Shown: positions 45,501-54,650 of the stretch, piece by piece | How positions within the stretch are numbered: position 1 is the stretch's first letter | Layout of the letters: every line of letters begins with the position of its first letter | Assembly: GCA_018110925.1 (NCBI GenBank) | Contig: JAGAZJ010000034.1 | Span: 56,431-120,430, forward strand | Reading direction: 5' to 3' | From: Oscillospiraceae bacterium | Lineage (GTDB): Bacteria; Bacillota; Clostridia; Oscillospirales; Ruminococcaceae | DNA length: 64,000 bases | The notes under the pieces: model-generated | What the model saw: the letters and a program-made list of their open reading frames with translations, nothing else | The model's database searches: none | Told to the model about the DNA's origin: nothing | Position numbers and translations under genes: made by a program

Positions 45501-47005
45501 TGGCACAGCTGATATATGATCTCAAAAATGCCAACAAGGATGCCCGTATATCCGTCAAGCTCGTTTCAGAGGCGGGCGTAGGCACTATCGCCGCAGGCGT
45601 TGCGAAAGCAGGTGCAGGGCTGGTGCTCATATCAGGTCATGACGGCGGCACGGGAGCCGCTCCCTACTCCTCCATACACAACGCAGGTCTGCCGTGGGAG
45701 CTTGGGCTTGCCGAAGCCCATCAGGTGCTTGTCAAAAACGGCTTGCGTGACCGCATAGCCATTGAGACCGACGGCAAGCTCATGACGGGCAGGGACGTGG
45801 TGATAGCTGCCTGCCTCGGCGCAGAGGAATTCGGCTTTGCCACTGCTCCCCTTGTTACGATGGGCTGTGTGATGATGAGAGTATGCAATCTCGACACCTG
45901 CCCTGTCGGAGTGGCGACACAGAACCCTGAACTGAGAAAAAGGTTCAGAGGCAAACCCGAATATGTGATAAACTTCATGAGGTTCATTGCTGAAGAAATG
46001 CGCGAATATATGGCTAAACTCGGCATACGCACAGTGAATGAGCTTGTGGGACGCACAGACCTTCTGAAGAAAAAAGAAGGCAGCATGATAGACCTGTCGG
46101 GAATACTCGACCGCCCTGTATATGCAGTCCATCACGAGAACGGGGCATCTTTCGACTTCGGACTTGAAAGCACCATAGATGAGAGGGTGCTCATCCCCGC
46201 AGTTAAAAACGGGCAGAGAGACATGACTGTAAATGTTACAAATCTTGACCGTACCTTCGGCACTCTGCTCGGTTCATACATCACCCGAAACAGCAAGGAC
46301 ACAGATGTTGTCATACACGCAAAGGGAAGCGGCGGTCAGTCATTCGGCGCATTCATACCGCATGGGCTGACGATAAGCCTTGAAGGCGACTCCAACGACT
46401 ATTTCGGCAAAGGTCTGTCGGGCGGTACACTGGCTGTATTCCCGCCAAAGGGAAGCAGGCTCGTTCCCCATAAGAACATCATCATCGGCAATGTGGCGCT
46501 TTTCGGCGCAACATCGGGAAAGGCTTTCATAAACGGCATCGCAGGGGAAAGATTCTGTGTCAGGAACTCAGGCGCTGATGTGGTCTGCGAGGGTACGGGC
46601 GACCACGGCTGTGAGTATATGACAGGCGGCACTGCGGTCATACTCGGAAATGTGGGCAAGAACTTTGCGGCAGGCATGAGCGGCGGCACGGCTTATGTGC
46701 TTGATACGGAGAACGACCTTTATACAAAGCTCAACCGCTCTCTCGTTGGCTATTATCACATTGAGGATGCAGAGGACAGACAGAAGCTCCGCTCTCTCAC
46801 AGAGGAACATCTGAGGGTCACAGGCTCGCCTCTTGCAAAAGAGATACTTGAGCACTTCAACGAATACCTTCCCAGATTCAAAAAGGTCATCCCTCACGAT
46901 TACAAGAAGATAACGGAACTTACAAAAAAATACGAAAATGAAGGCGCTGACAACAGCACCGCACAGGTAATGGCATTTGATGAATTCAAGGAGATGGCGG
47001 TATGA
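42539..47005 (+). CDS. gltB: Glutamate synthase large (alpha) subunit
   Basis: 1488 residues. N-terminal class II glutaminase (Cys at HDNCGIG, residue about 19, exposed after propeptide removal), central domain, FMN-binding synthase domain (SVKLVSEAGVGTIAAGVAKAGAG near 1000, SGHDGGTGAAP near 1035), the 3Fe-4S motif CNLDTCPVGVATQ near 1120, and a C-terminal beta-helix of GGTAYVLD-like turns. It makes two glutamates from glutamine and 2-oxoglutarate. Next gene overlaps (ATGA). Confidence 0.96.
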   Translation: MNDHQSQGLYDPAFEHDNCGIGAVINVNGRKTAANVDSALRIVETLEHRAGKDADGKTGDGVGILMQISHSYFSSLYDLPAEREYGIAMLFMPRSGYEGSEKIFEEILRKEGLELLFWRKVPVRPEILGDRARESCPVIMQAFIQKPVDCDKGIEFDRRLYIARRLFEKADKDTYVCSMSSRTIVYKGMFLVGELRRFYDDLNCGGYDSAISIVHSRFSTNTEPSWQRSHPNRLMVHNGEINTIKGNVDKMFARESILHSDHLEERFPDIFPFIDKNGSDSARLDNTLEFMQMCGVPLPLAVTMCLPEPWQHDDNMSREKRAFYQYYAAQMEPWDGPASIIFTDGDICGAVLDRNGLRPSRYYITDNDELILSSEVGALDVDESTIITKERLHPGKMLLCDTISGRIVYDDEIKNGFAHGKPYGEWIDKHLFRLRELKSPNKMTVKYESDELLRLQKYFGYTYEQLSSVIIPMAENGSEPIGSMGTDKPIAVLSHMDPPLFSYFKQMFAQVTNPPIDSIREKVVTSSSVYLGHKGNILKEDENNCRVLKIHSPVLTNADMLKIRHTASDWFRTADISMLYTPGMTLEQAINGLYEQADKAHEENAAILILTDRGTDSEHLAIPSLLAVSALHSYLVRTRMNTAMSIIVESAEPCEVHHFAALLGFGAGAVNPYLALDTIRGLIAKGQIEKDYTSAVNDYINAAVSGIVKIAAKMGISTIQSYQGSGIFEALGVSKEVTEKYFPGTVSRIGGLTLSDIESRSRRLHKKAFAPNANIIQSSLPDTGDHRRRAGGEDHLYDPRAIHLLQQSAWRGDYSLFKEYSSVIDSDDRHITIRSCMEFDYKGNEIPLDEVESAESIMHRFKTGAMSYGSISKEAHECLAIAMNRIGGRSNSGEGGEDDERIQSKGTDNDRCSAIKQVASGRFGVTSEYLCSAKEIQIKMAQGAKPGEGGHLPGGKVHPWIAKTRRSTPGVALISPPPHHDIYSIEDLAQLIYDLKNANKDARISVKLVSEAGVGTIAAGVAKAGAGLVLISGHDGGTGAAPYSSIHNAGLPWELGLAEAHQVLVKNGLRDRIAIETDGKLMTGRDVVIAACLGAEEFGFATAPLVTMGCVMMRVCNLDTCPVGVATQNPELRKRFRGKPEYVINFMRFIAEEMREYMAKLGIRTVNELVGRTDLLKKKEGSMIDLSGILDRPVYAVHHENGASFDFGLESTIDERVLIPAVKNGQRDMTVNVTNLDRTFGTLLGSYITRNSKDTDVVIHAKGSGGQSFGAFIPHGLTISLEGDSNDYFGKGLSGGTLAVFPPKGSRLVPHKNIIIGNVALFGATSGKAFINGIAGERFCVRNSGADVVCEGTGDHGCEYMTGGTAVILGNVGKNFAAGMSGGTAYVLDTENDLYTKLNRSLVGYYHIEDAEDRQKLRSLTEEHLRVTGSPLAKEILEHFNEYLPRFKKVIPHDYKKITELTKKYENEGADNSTAQVMAFDEFKEMAV

Positions 47006-48459
47006 TGAAAAACGGTTTTATGAGATTTGACAGGCTCGACAACGCCGACATAGCACCGCTCGAAAGGATCAACAACTACAAGGGGCTTCATACACCTCTT
47101 GATGAGGACAAACGTCGTGAACAGGCGGCAAGATGCATGAACTGCGGCGTTCCGTTCTGTCAGGCGGGAGTTATGCTGAACGGTATGTATGCAGGATGCC
47201 CACTCGGAAATCTCTGTCCCGAATGGAATGAACTCATATCAAAGGGAATGTGGAACGAAGCAGCGGACAGACTGCTCCTTACAAGCTCATTCCCCGAATT
47301 CACCGGCAGGGTCTGCCCCGCACTGTGCGAAAAGGCCTGCACGAACGGTCTTGACGGCAATGCGGTAACTGTCAGGGATAATGAGCTTGCGGTCATAGAA
47401 AGAGCCTTTGAAACAGGGTATATAAAGGCGTGTGTGCCAAAGGAACGCACAGGCAAGCAGGTTGCCGTTATAGGTTCGGGACCGTCCGGTCTTGCCTGCG
47501 CCCAGATGCTCAACCGATACGGTCACGAAGTCACGGTGTATGAACGTGAGGACCTGCCCGGTGGACTTCTCATGTACGGCATACCAAATATGAAGCTTGA
47601 AAAAGCCATAGTTTTAAGGCGCATACGTCTGATGGAAGAAGAGGGTATAACATTCAGGTGCGGCTCGGAGGTCGGAGAAGGTATATCCGCCGATGAGATA
47701 ATGTCGGGATATGACGCGGTTGTTCTTGCCTGCGGTTCTTCCGTCCCCCGTGACATAAAAGCTGAGGGACGTGAGGCAGACGGAATATATTTCGCAGTGG
47801 ATTTCCTGAAATCGGCTACAAAGGCTGTTCTGCGCTCAGGTCTTGCCTACGGCGACCATATCAGCGCCAAATACAAAAACGTGGTCATCATAGGAGGCGG
47901 CGATACGGGCAACGACTGCGTCGCAACAGCTATAAGACAGGGATGCCGTTCCGTGACACAACTTGAGATGATGCCGAAGCCCCCTGCACAGCGAACAGCG
48001 GATAATCCATGGCCGGAATGGCCGAAGGTACTGAAAACGGATTACGGTCAGGAGGAAAGCATCGCCGTTTTCGGCAGCGACCCCCGTGTTTATCAGAAAA
48101 CCGTAAAACGCTTCATCACCGATGAGAACAACAGGCTGAAAGCAGTTGAGACCGTGGCTCTTTCATTTGACAACGGAAAGCCCGAACAGATAAAGGACAG
48201 TGAGGAGACGATCCCTGCCGAGCTGGTGCTGATAGCCGCAGGCTTTGTCGGCGCTGAGGAAAAACTGACATCGGCATTCGGGGCGGAACGAACCAAGCGG
48301 GGCACGGTAATGACCGAAGCAGGACATTATCATGTCAGCGGCAGTCTGTTCACAGCAGGAGATATGCACAGAGGTCAATCCCTTGTGGTTTGGGCTGTAA
48401 AAGAAGGCCGTGACTGTGCAAAAGAAGTAAATGAATATCTTTCGGGGTGCATGGAATGA
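47002..48459 (+). CDS. gltD: Glutamate synthase small (beta) subunit
   Basis: 485 residues. N-terminal cluster cysteines (CMNCGVPFC near 38-46, CPLGNLCPEWNEL, CPALCEKAC near 110), a FAD fold (AVIGSGPSGLACAQML near 155) and an NADPH fold (VVIIGGGDTGNDCVATAI near 295). It feeds electrons from NADPH to GltB. Overlaps both gltB and purF by four bases. Confidence 0.95.
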   Translation: MMKNGFMRFDRLDNADIAPLERINNYKGLHTPLDEDKRREQAARCMNCGVPFCQAGVMLNGMYAGCPLGNLCPEWNELISKGMWNEAADRLLLTSSFPEFTGRVCPALCEKACTNGLDGNAVTVRDNELAVIERAFETGYIKACVPKERTGKQVAVIGSGPSGLACAQMLNRYGHEVTVYEREDLPGGLLMYGIPNMKLEKAIVLRRIRLMEEEGITFRCGSEVGEGISADEIMSGYDAVVLACGSSVPRDIKAEGREADGIYFAVDFLKSATKAVLRSGLAYGDHISAKYKNVVIIGGGDTGNDCVATAIRQGCRSVTQLEMMPKPPAQRTADNPWPEWPKVLKTDYGQEESIAVFGSDPRVYQKTVKRFITDENNRLKAVETVALSFDNGKPEQIKDSEETIPAELVLIAAGFVGAEEKLTSAFGAERTKRGTVMTEAGHYHVSGSLFTAGDMHRGQSLVVWAVKEGRDCAKEVNEYLSGCME

Positions 48460-49874
48460 GCATACATGAGGAATGCGGAGTTTTCGGGATATACTCTTCG
48501 GTAAGAGCCCCTCTTGCCGAGACGGTATACTACGGTCTTTACTCATTACAGCACAGAGGTCAGGAGAGCTGCGGCATTGCGGTCTGCGACGACGGTGTCA
48601 TAACAGCGCATAAGGACACAGGTCTCGTGGGTGACGTCTTCACCCGGGAACAGCTGTCCCTCATGCCGCAGGGAAACATAGCGGCAGGCCACGTGCGCTA
48701 CTCCACGACAGGCGGCAGCGAACGCCGCAATGCACAGCCCATTGTAGTCAACCACAGCAAGGGCAGGATGGCGATAGCCCACAACGGCAATCTCTCAAAT
48801 GCCCAAAGGCTCAGACGTGAGCTTGAACTATCGGGCGCCATATTCCACACCACCACGGATACCGAGATAATCGCATATATCATCACACGGGAAAGACTCA
48901 GGGCTTCTTCCATAGAAGATGCCCTGTCCGCCGCAATGAACACCATTGAGGGCGCATATTCACTGGTCATAGTCTCCCCCACAAAGCTTATAGCCGCAAG
49001 AGATCCGCACGGGTTCAGGCCCCTATGCTACGGCAAACTGCCCGACGGGTCATATGTAGTCTCCTCCGAGAGCTGCGGCATCACTGCTGTCGGCGGCAAA
49101 TTCATCAGAGACATATCCCCCGGAGAGATGATCGTCTTCAATGAAAACGGCATCGAATCACGAAAAGAGCACTGCGGCAAAGTCCCGAAAAGGTCATGCA
49201 TATTTGAATACATATACTTTGCCCGTCCCGATTCGGTCATAGACGGTGTGTCGGTACACTCGGCACGTCTGAAAGCAGGTGAGATACTTGCAGAATGCTG
49301 CCCCGCAGATGCAGACATAGTGATAGGAGTGCCCGATTCGGGGCTTGATGCGGCACTGGGCTTTTCGCACCGTTCAGGCATACCCTACGGCATAGGGCTT
49401 ATAAAGAACAAATACATAGGCCGCACGTTTATTTCGCCCACACAGGCATCAAGAGCAGACAAGGTCATGATAAAGCTATCACCTCTGCGTGAGACCGTTG
49501 AGGGCAAAAGGATAGTGCTGGTGGATGATTCCATAGTCAGGGGCACCACGAGCCGCCGCATAGTATCACTTCTGAGAGAGGCAGGGGCGAAAGAAATACA
49601 TTTCAGAGTATCGTCACCGCCTTTTATTGAGCCGTGCTTTTACGGGACTGACATCGGCTCCAGAGAGGAGCTCATCGCAGTGCGCCACACACCTGAGGAG
49701 ACCGCAAAACTGATAGGTGCGGATTCTCTGGGCTATCTGCCCGTAAAAAGGCTCTGTGACCTGACAGGCTGTACAGAGCTGTGTGATGCCTGCTTTACAG
49801 GAAATTACCCCACAGAAGTCCCGTCAGACGGCATGAAAGATAAGTTCGACATGAAGATACATAATATAGACTGA
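48456..49874 (+). CDS. purF: Amidophosphoribosyltransferase
   Basis: 472 residues from ATG at 48456 (ATGA overlap with gltD). The Ntn glutaminase nucleophile is the Cys in EECGVFGIYSS, and the PRPP loop is VLVDDSIVRGTTSR near 350. A cluster-type C-terminus contains CDLTGCTELCDAC, matching the 4Fe-4S PurF of Bacillus subtilis type. It starts purine synthesis using glutamine. Its place behind gltBD links purine entry to nitrogen supply. Confidence 0.95.
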   Translation: MSIHEECGVFGIYSSVRAPLAETVYYGLYSLQHRGQESCGIAVCDDGVITAHKDTGLVGDVFTREQLSLMPQGNIAAGHVRYSTTGGSERRNAQPIVVNHSKGRMAIAHNGNLSNAQRLRRELELSGAIFHTTTDTEIIAYIITRERLRASSIEDALSAAMNTIEGAYSLVIVSPTKLIAARDPHGFRPLCYGKLPDGSYVVSSESCGITAVGGKFIRDISPGEMIVFNENGIESRKEHCGKVPKRSCIFEYIYFARPDSVIDGVSVHSARLKAGEILAECCPADADIVIGVPDSGLDAALGFSHRSGIPYGIGLIKNKYIGRTFISPTQASRADKVMIKLSPLRETVEGKRIVLVDDSIVRGTTSRRIVSLLREAGAKEIHFRVSSPPFIEPCFYGTDIGSREELIAVRHTPEETAKLIGADSLGYLPVKRLCDLTGCTELCDACFTGNYPTEVPSDGMKDKFDMKIHNID

Positions 49875-49892
49875 CTTGTTCATATACGCTCC

Positions 49893-49930
49893 ACGGTATA
49901 TCCCTGCCTTACGGGATATACCGTTTTCTG
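49893..49930 (+). terminator. Terminator of gltB-gltD-purF
   Basis: ACGGTATATCCC (49893-49904), eight-base loop, GGGATATACCGT (49913-49924), then TTTCTGT. Confidence 0.88.
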
Positions 49931-49984
49931 TCTCACACGGTCTCAGTCCATTTTCCCGGTGTACAGATGCTGTCTCATTTATAT

Positions 49985-50013
49985 TTGACATATAAGCGAT
50001 TTGGTGATATAAT
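49985..50013 (+). promoter_or_regulatory. Promoter of the (p)ppGpp synthetase gene
   Basis: TTGACA (49985-49990), 17 bases, TATAAT (50008-50013). Confidence 0.87.
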
Positions 50014-50045
50014 CTTATGTGATCATTATTTTAGGAGGCTCTCTT

Positions 50046-51119
50046 TTGAACACCGATCTTAAAAAGCGTCTTGAGGAATATGACATCCTCGCCGATATAT
50101 ACAGAAGACTCAGCATCGTAGTCTCACAGGTACTTGAAAAAACCATGAGCGACACAGACCTCAGACCGATGCAGATCGTCAGCAGGATAAAGACAAAGGA
50201 ATCTGTGGCTGAAAAAATGTCTCACAAACACGACAAATACCATTATGTCAGAGATATAAACGACCTGCTGGGATTTCGCATAATATTCTACTTTTCCGAC
50301 CAAATGGATATATGCGCAGAGGCGATAAAAAAGGCCTTCAACGTTGACCCTAAGCGTTCCAAGGATAAAAGACAGCTCATAGACCCGACGGCATTCGGCT
50401 ATATCTCGCTTCACTATATATGCTCTCTCCCCGAAGATCAGGGCTATCCTGTCGAGCTTTGCGGCAGAAATTTTGAGATACAGATACGAACCGTGCTTCA
50501 GCACACATGGGCTGAGATAGAACACGACCTGGGCTATAAATCGGAGTTTGACATTCCCCGTGAGATACGCAGGGAATTCTCGAGAGTCGCCGGTCTGCTC
50601 GAAGTGGCAGATGAAGTGTTTGTCAACCTGAAAAAGCGCATAGGCGACTACAAGCTGGAAGTCTGTGAAAGCATATCCAACGATGAGGCGGACGATATGA
50701 CCCTTGACCTTATCACGCTGACGGAATATATGAACAGGAGCAGGACAATGACGGCGCTTCTGAGTGATATATCCGCTGTGTCGGGAGCAGGGATAAAAGA
50801 GGTCTCACCCGAATATTACGTTGAAAGACTGCATTTTCTCGGCATACAGACACTCGGCGACCTTAAACGATTCAACACGGAGGAATACGACCATGCTCTG
50901 CTGCTGGCAAGAAATGTGCTTGCCGACAAGGATATAGAGGAGCTGATATCCACGGTGGGATTTTTCTATCTGTGCCGTGCAAGGCTCGTTTTCGGTGACA
51001 TGGATGAAAAGAGGATATACAGGTATTACCGCATAGACGAGACAGACCCCGGCTATGCCGCCGAACAGACCGAGCATATCATGTATCTGAGGAAGCTCAT
51101 GCGCCATGATGCGCATTGA
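50046..51119 (+). CDS. RelA/SpoT-type small alarmone synthetase with C-terminal extension
   Basis: 357 residues from TTG at 50046 (AGGAGG seven bases upstream); the ATG at 50019 would include the ribosome binding site. The synthetase domain (about 20-200) has IVSRIKTKESVAEKM, NDLLGFRIIFYF, AFGYISLHYI and EIQIRTVLQHTWAEIEHDLGYK, so it should make (p)ppGpp from ATP and GDP/GTP. No HD hydrolase domain is present. The last 150 residues (an SRTMTALLSDIS and YYRIDETDPGYAAEQ region) are a helical extension not found in short RelQ/RelP proteins. Confidence 0.9.
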   Translation: MNTDLKKRLEEYDILADIYRRLSIVVSQVLEKTMSDTDLRPMQIVSRIKTKESVAEKMSHKHDKYHYVRDINDLLGFRIIFYFSDQMDICAEAIKKAFNVDPKRSKDKRQLIDPTAFGYISLHYICSLPEDQGYPVELCGRNFEIQIRTVLQHTWAEIEHDLGYKSEFDIPREIRREFSRVAGLLEVADEVFVNLKKRIGDYKLEVCESISNDEADDMTLDLITLTEYMNRSRTMTALLSDISAVSGAGIKEVSPEYYVERLHFLGIQTLGDLKRFNTEEYDHALLLARNVLADKDIEELISTVGFFYLCRARLVFGDMDEKRIYRYYRIDETDPGYAAEQTEHIMYLRKLMRHDAH

Positions 51120-51159
51120 CATTGACACAAAAGATTAACAAATTATGCCCTGACGGATA

Positions 51160-51188
51160 TTGACTTTTTTGCTTCAAGGGTGTATAAT
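51160..51188 (+). promoter_or_regulatory. Promoter of the T-box leader before the DUF815 gene and thrS
   Basis: TTGACT (51160-51165), 17 bases, TATAAT (51183-51188). Confidence 0.83.
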
Positions 51189-51194
51189 TTTCAG

Positions 51195-51455
51195 TAGTTT
51201 ATATCATTCAAAACGTTAAACGGAGAAGGCACGGCTCACAAGTCCGGTCAAGAGAGCTGCCGCCGCAGCTGAGAGCGGCAGTACCGACAGAGTCTGATGT
51301 CACCGCCTCCGCAGTCTGTCCAATACACAGCGGTGCGCCGCCGTTACCGGCTAATGAGGCTCATCATATGAGCGGATCAGGGTGGAACAGCGATAATATC
51401 GCCCCTGGCGGTCCATGACAATAGTCGGGGCTGTCGGGGGCTTTGTGTTATAACA
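51195..51455 (+). ncRNA. T-box riboswitch leader of the DUF815-thrS operon
   Basis: T-box core CAGGGTGGAACAGCG with the closing CGCCCCTG (about 51379-51408). Stem I distal AGAGAGCTG and CAGCTGAGAGC elements lie at about 51255-51285. Stem I is closed by CGGAG/CTCCG (51220 and 51308 regions). The specifier region reads GATGTCACCGCC; ACC (Thr) fits thrS. UGGA in the T-box pairs with a tRNA whose discriminator is U, which argues against Val. GGGGGCTTTGTG and a weak hairpin over the AAGGAG follow, so transcription or translation control are both possible. Confidence 0.82.
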
Positions 51456-51468
51456 AGGAGTGATGGAT

Positions 51469-52668
51469 ATGGATACAAACGAAAACAGGGAAAAACTTCG
51501 CAGACTGGCTGACGGATTGTCGTATCTTGCGGTATTCAGAGGGCTTCTTAGGCTCACGACCATGTCGAGCCTGCATCAGATGCTGTCAGACCCCACACCC
51601 GATACGGTAGGCGAGTTCGTTTACAATCTGTACCGTCACAGGGGAAACCTGTCGGATTATATTCTCAGAGCCGCATATGAGGACGAGAACCCGTATATCA
51701 TGAAAAAGGCACGCAGAGAGAATGTGCCCTTTGTCATGGAGCGTGCGGTGGACAATGAGCTTGCCCTGCTGGAACAGGTCAGCATGGTGACTCCTGCCGA
51801 TGTGAGGGCCGCTATGGGGGATTATTTCCGTCTGCCCGAATGGGAGAATACAAAGCGTGACTTCCGCGAGATGTACAAGAAGCGCCTTGACGAGCTGTTC
51901 ACAAAGGGCACCGGCATATTTGCAAAGTACACCGTGTTCATGATCAGGGGCAAGGAGCTCGTCCCCGTGCTTTCCCCAGACCCTCAGAAGCTCTCAGACC
52001 TGCACGAATATGAAGTACAGAGAAAGCAGGTAGAGGACAATACGATAGCTCTGCTGAATGGTCTGCCTGCGGCTAACTGCCTGCTGTACGGCGATTCCGG
52101 CACGGGCAAGTCATCCACCGTAAAGGCGATAGCAAACAAATACGCTGATATGGGACTGCGCCTTATCGAACTTAAAAAGCCTCAGCTGCATATGCTACCG
52201 GAGGTGCTTGAACGCATCTCGGAGGATCCGTTGAAATTCATAATATTCATAGACGATCTGTCCTTCTCATCGGGAGATGAGGACTTCTCAACGCTCAAAG
52301 CCGCACTGGAAGGTTCTGCGGCGGCGAGAGCGGCAAATACCGTCATCTATGCCACTTCAAACAGGCGGCATCTGGTGCGTGAGAGCTTCTCCGCCCGTAT
52401 GTCGGACGATATCCACGCAGGCGATACAAGACAGGAACTGGCGAGCCTGTCAGAGCGCTTCGGGCTTAAAGTAACATTCTTGAAGCCCGACAAGGACACA
52501 TATCTCAGCATAGTCAGCCACCTCGCAGACAAGTACGGCATAGACACCGACAGGGAAAAGCTGTTTGAACAGGCTGAGAGCTATGCACTCAGGCGAAACG
52601 GCAGGAGCGGACGTGCCGCAAAGCAGTTCGTGGAGAGCCTTGCCGCAGGCGGTATTGAACACAGATAA
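51469..52668 (+). CDS. DUF815 AAA+ ATPase
   Basis: 399 residues from ATG at 51469, chosen because AAGGAG is then eight bases away (51463 would leave two). Walker A GDSGTGKSSTVKAIA near 212, Walker B FIIFIDDLSF near 260, arginine-finger region SARMSD. An N-terminal 190-residue part (TKGTGIFAKYTVFM) is shared by DUF815 proteins, whose client is unknown. It sits between a T-box leader and thrS, so its level should follow threonyl-tRNA charging. Confidence 0.87.
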   Translation: MDTNENREKLRRLADGLSYLAVFRGLLRLTTMSSLHQMLSDPTPDTVGEFVYNLYRHRGNLSDYILRAAYEDENPYIMKKARRENVPFVMERAVDNELALLEQVSMVTPADVRAAMGDYFRLPEWENTKRDFREMYKKRLDELFTKGTGIFAKYTVFMIRGKELVPVLSPDPQKLSDLHEYEVQRKQVEDNTIALLNGLPAANCLLYGDSGTGKSSTVKAIANKYADMGLRLIELKKPQLHMLPEVLERISEDPLKFIIFIDDLSFSSGDEDFSTLKAALEGSAAARAANTVIYATSNRRHLVRESFSARMSDDIHAGDTRQELASLSERFGLKVTFLKPDKDTYLSIVSHLADKYGIDTDREKLFEQAESYALRRNGRSGRAAKQFVESLAAGGIEHR

Positions 52669-52697
52669 CACTATCCAATGAAAGGAATGTTTATAAA

Positions 52698-54650
52698 ATG
52701 ATAAAGCTAACTCTAAAAGACGGCTCTGTAAGAGAGGCTGAGGTGGGAACGCCCGCCGCAGAGGTCATTAAGGACATAGGCATGGGTCTTTACAAGGCGG
52801 CGTGCTGTGTAAGGCTCAACGGAAAGGTCTGTGACCTCAGAACTCCTCTCACAGAGGACTGCGAATTTGAAGTATGTACCTTTGACAGCGAGGACGGCAA
52901 GAAGGCGTTCTGGCATACCACATCACACATCATGGCGCAGGCAGTAAAGCGCATCTATCCCGATGTCAAGCTGTCCATAGGTCCTGCGATCGACAACGGT
53001 TTCTACTATGACTTTGACACAGAGAAGCCCTTCACTGCCGAGGATCTTGAAAAGTTCGAAGCAGAAATGAAGAAGATAGTCAAGGAGAACCTTGAGCTCA
53101 CACGCTTTGAGCTTCCCCCCGCAGAGGCGGTTGAAAAGCTGAAGGCTATGGAAGAGCCATATAAAGTCGAGCTGTGCGAGGAGCACGTCGGCAAGGGTGA
53201 GAACATATCATTCTACACACAGGGCGAATTTACCGACCTGTGCGCTGGCCCTCACCTCGTTTCCACAGGTGCTGTCAAGGCGCTCAAGCTCACAAACTGC
53301 ACAGGCGCTTACTGGAGGGGCGATTCAAAGGGCAAGCAGCTCTGCCGTATCTACGGTATATCTTTCCCCAAGGCATCACAGCTTGAAGAATATCTGAAAA
53401 TGGTCGAGGAAGCAAAGTCCAGGGATCACAACAAGATAGGCAGAGAGCTTGCATACTTCACGACCGTTGACTATATCGGCCAGGGTCTGCCCATACTCAT
53501 GCCCAAGGGTGCTAAGGTCGTACAGCTCTTACAGCGCTGGGTGGAAGACGTTGAGGAAAAGAAGGGCTGTCAGATAACGAAGACCCCCTATTTCGCAAAG
53601 AGAGACCTTTACAAGATCTCAGGCCACTGGGATCATTACCGTGACGGTATGTTCATAATGGGCGATGCCGAGGACGAAGAGAAGGAATGTTTTGCCCTGC
53701 GTCCCATGACCTGCCCCTTCCAGTATCAGGTGTTCCTCTACAAGAACCGCTCATACAGAGAGCTCCCCATTCGTCTTACAGAGACATCAACGCTGTTCAG
53801 AAATGAGGACAGCGGTGAGATGCACGGCCTTATAAGAGTAAGGCAGTTCACCATCTCCGAGGGTCACTACATCGTAACTCCCTCACAGCTCAAGGATGAG
53901 TTCCGCAGCGCTCTGGAGCTTGCAAAATACTGCCTTGAAACGGTTGGACTTCTTGAGGACTGCACTTTCCGCTTCTCTCAGTGGGATCCCGCGAACCCCA
54001 AGAACAAGTATGAGGGCACTCCCGAACAGTGGGAACAGTCTCAGGGCGCAATGAAGGAGATACTGGACGAACTGGGTCTCGAATATACCATCGGTATCGA
54101 CGAAGCCGCATTCTACGGTCCCAAGCTGGACGTTCAGTACAAGAACGTGTTCGGCAAGGAGGACACGATAGTTACCATCCAGATAGATATGCTCCTTGCA
54201 AAGCGCTTCGGCATGGAGTATGTGGATGAAGACAACTCAAAGAAGAACCCCATAATCATCCACCGCACGAGCCTCGGCTGTTACGAGAGAACACTTGCAT
54301 ATCTGCTTGAAAAGTATGCAGGCGCACTTCCTCTCTGGATAGCACCAGAGCAGGTAAGGATAATACCTGTTACCGACCGTGCAAACGAGTATGCAGACAG
54401 CCTTGAAAAGCGTCTTTCGGATATGGACATCAGAGTGACCGTTGACAAGAGAAACGAAAAGGTGGGCTACAAGATCAGACAGGCACAGCTTGAAAAGATA
54501 CCCTACTTCTTCATCGTCGGTGATAATGAAGCCGCTGACAACACGATAGCGCTTCGTTCCAGAAAGTACGGCGATCTCGGTGTATCCCCCGTTGATGAGG
54601 TCATAAACAAGATCGTTACGGAAAATCTCACCAAGTCAAAGGACAACTGA
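52698..54650 (+). CDS. thrS: Threonine-tRNA ligase
   Basis: 650 residues: TGS domain (1-60), editing domain with HTTSHIMAQAV (near 74), catalytic core (RPMTCPFQYQVF near 335, RVRQFTISEGH near 378) and anticodon-binding domain. It charges tRNA-Thr. Full length; preceded by the DUF815 gene and followed by an overlapping thioesterase. Confidence 0.96.
   Translation: MIKLTLKDGSVREAEVGTPAAEVIKDIGMGLYKAACCVRLNGKVCDLRTPLTEDCEFEVCTFDSEDGKKAFWHTTSHIMAQAVKRIYPDVKLSIGPAIDNGFYYDFDTEKPFTAEDLEKFEAEMKKIVKENLELTRFELPPAEAVEKLKAMEEPYKVELCEEHVGKGENISFYTQGEFTDLCAGPHLVSTGAVKALKLTNCTGAYWRGDSKGKQLCRIYGISFPKASQLEEYLKMVEEAKSRDHNKIGRELAYFTTVDYIGQGLPILMPKGAKVVQLLQRWVEDVEEKKGCQITKTPYFAKRDLYKISGHWDHYRDGMFIMGDAEDEEKECFALRPMTCPFQYQVFLYKNRSYRELPIRLTETSTLFRNEDSGEMHGLIRVRQFTISEGHYIVTPSQLKDEFRSALELAKYCLETVGLLEDCTFRFSQWDPANPKNKYEGTPEQWEQSQGAMKEILDELGLEYTIGIDEAAFYGPKLDVQYKNVFGKEDTIVTIQIDMLLAKRFGMEYVDEDNSKKNPIIIHRTSLGCYERTLAYLLEKYAGALPLWIAPEQVRIIPVTDRANEYADSLEKRLSDMDIRVTVDKRNEKVGYKIRQAQLEKIPYFFIVGDNEAADNTIALRSRKYGDLGVSPVDEVINKIVTENLTKSKDN

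Noticed and set aside
51469-52668. Start of the DUF815 gene at GTG 51460 or ATG 51463
   Set aside because: These overlap or abut the AAGGAG site; ATG 51469 has normal spacing.
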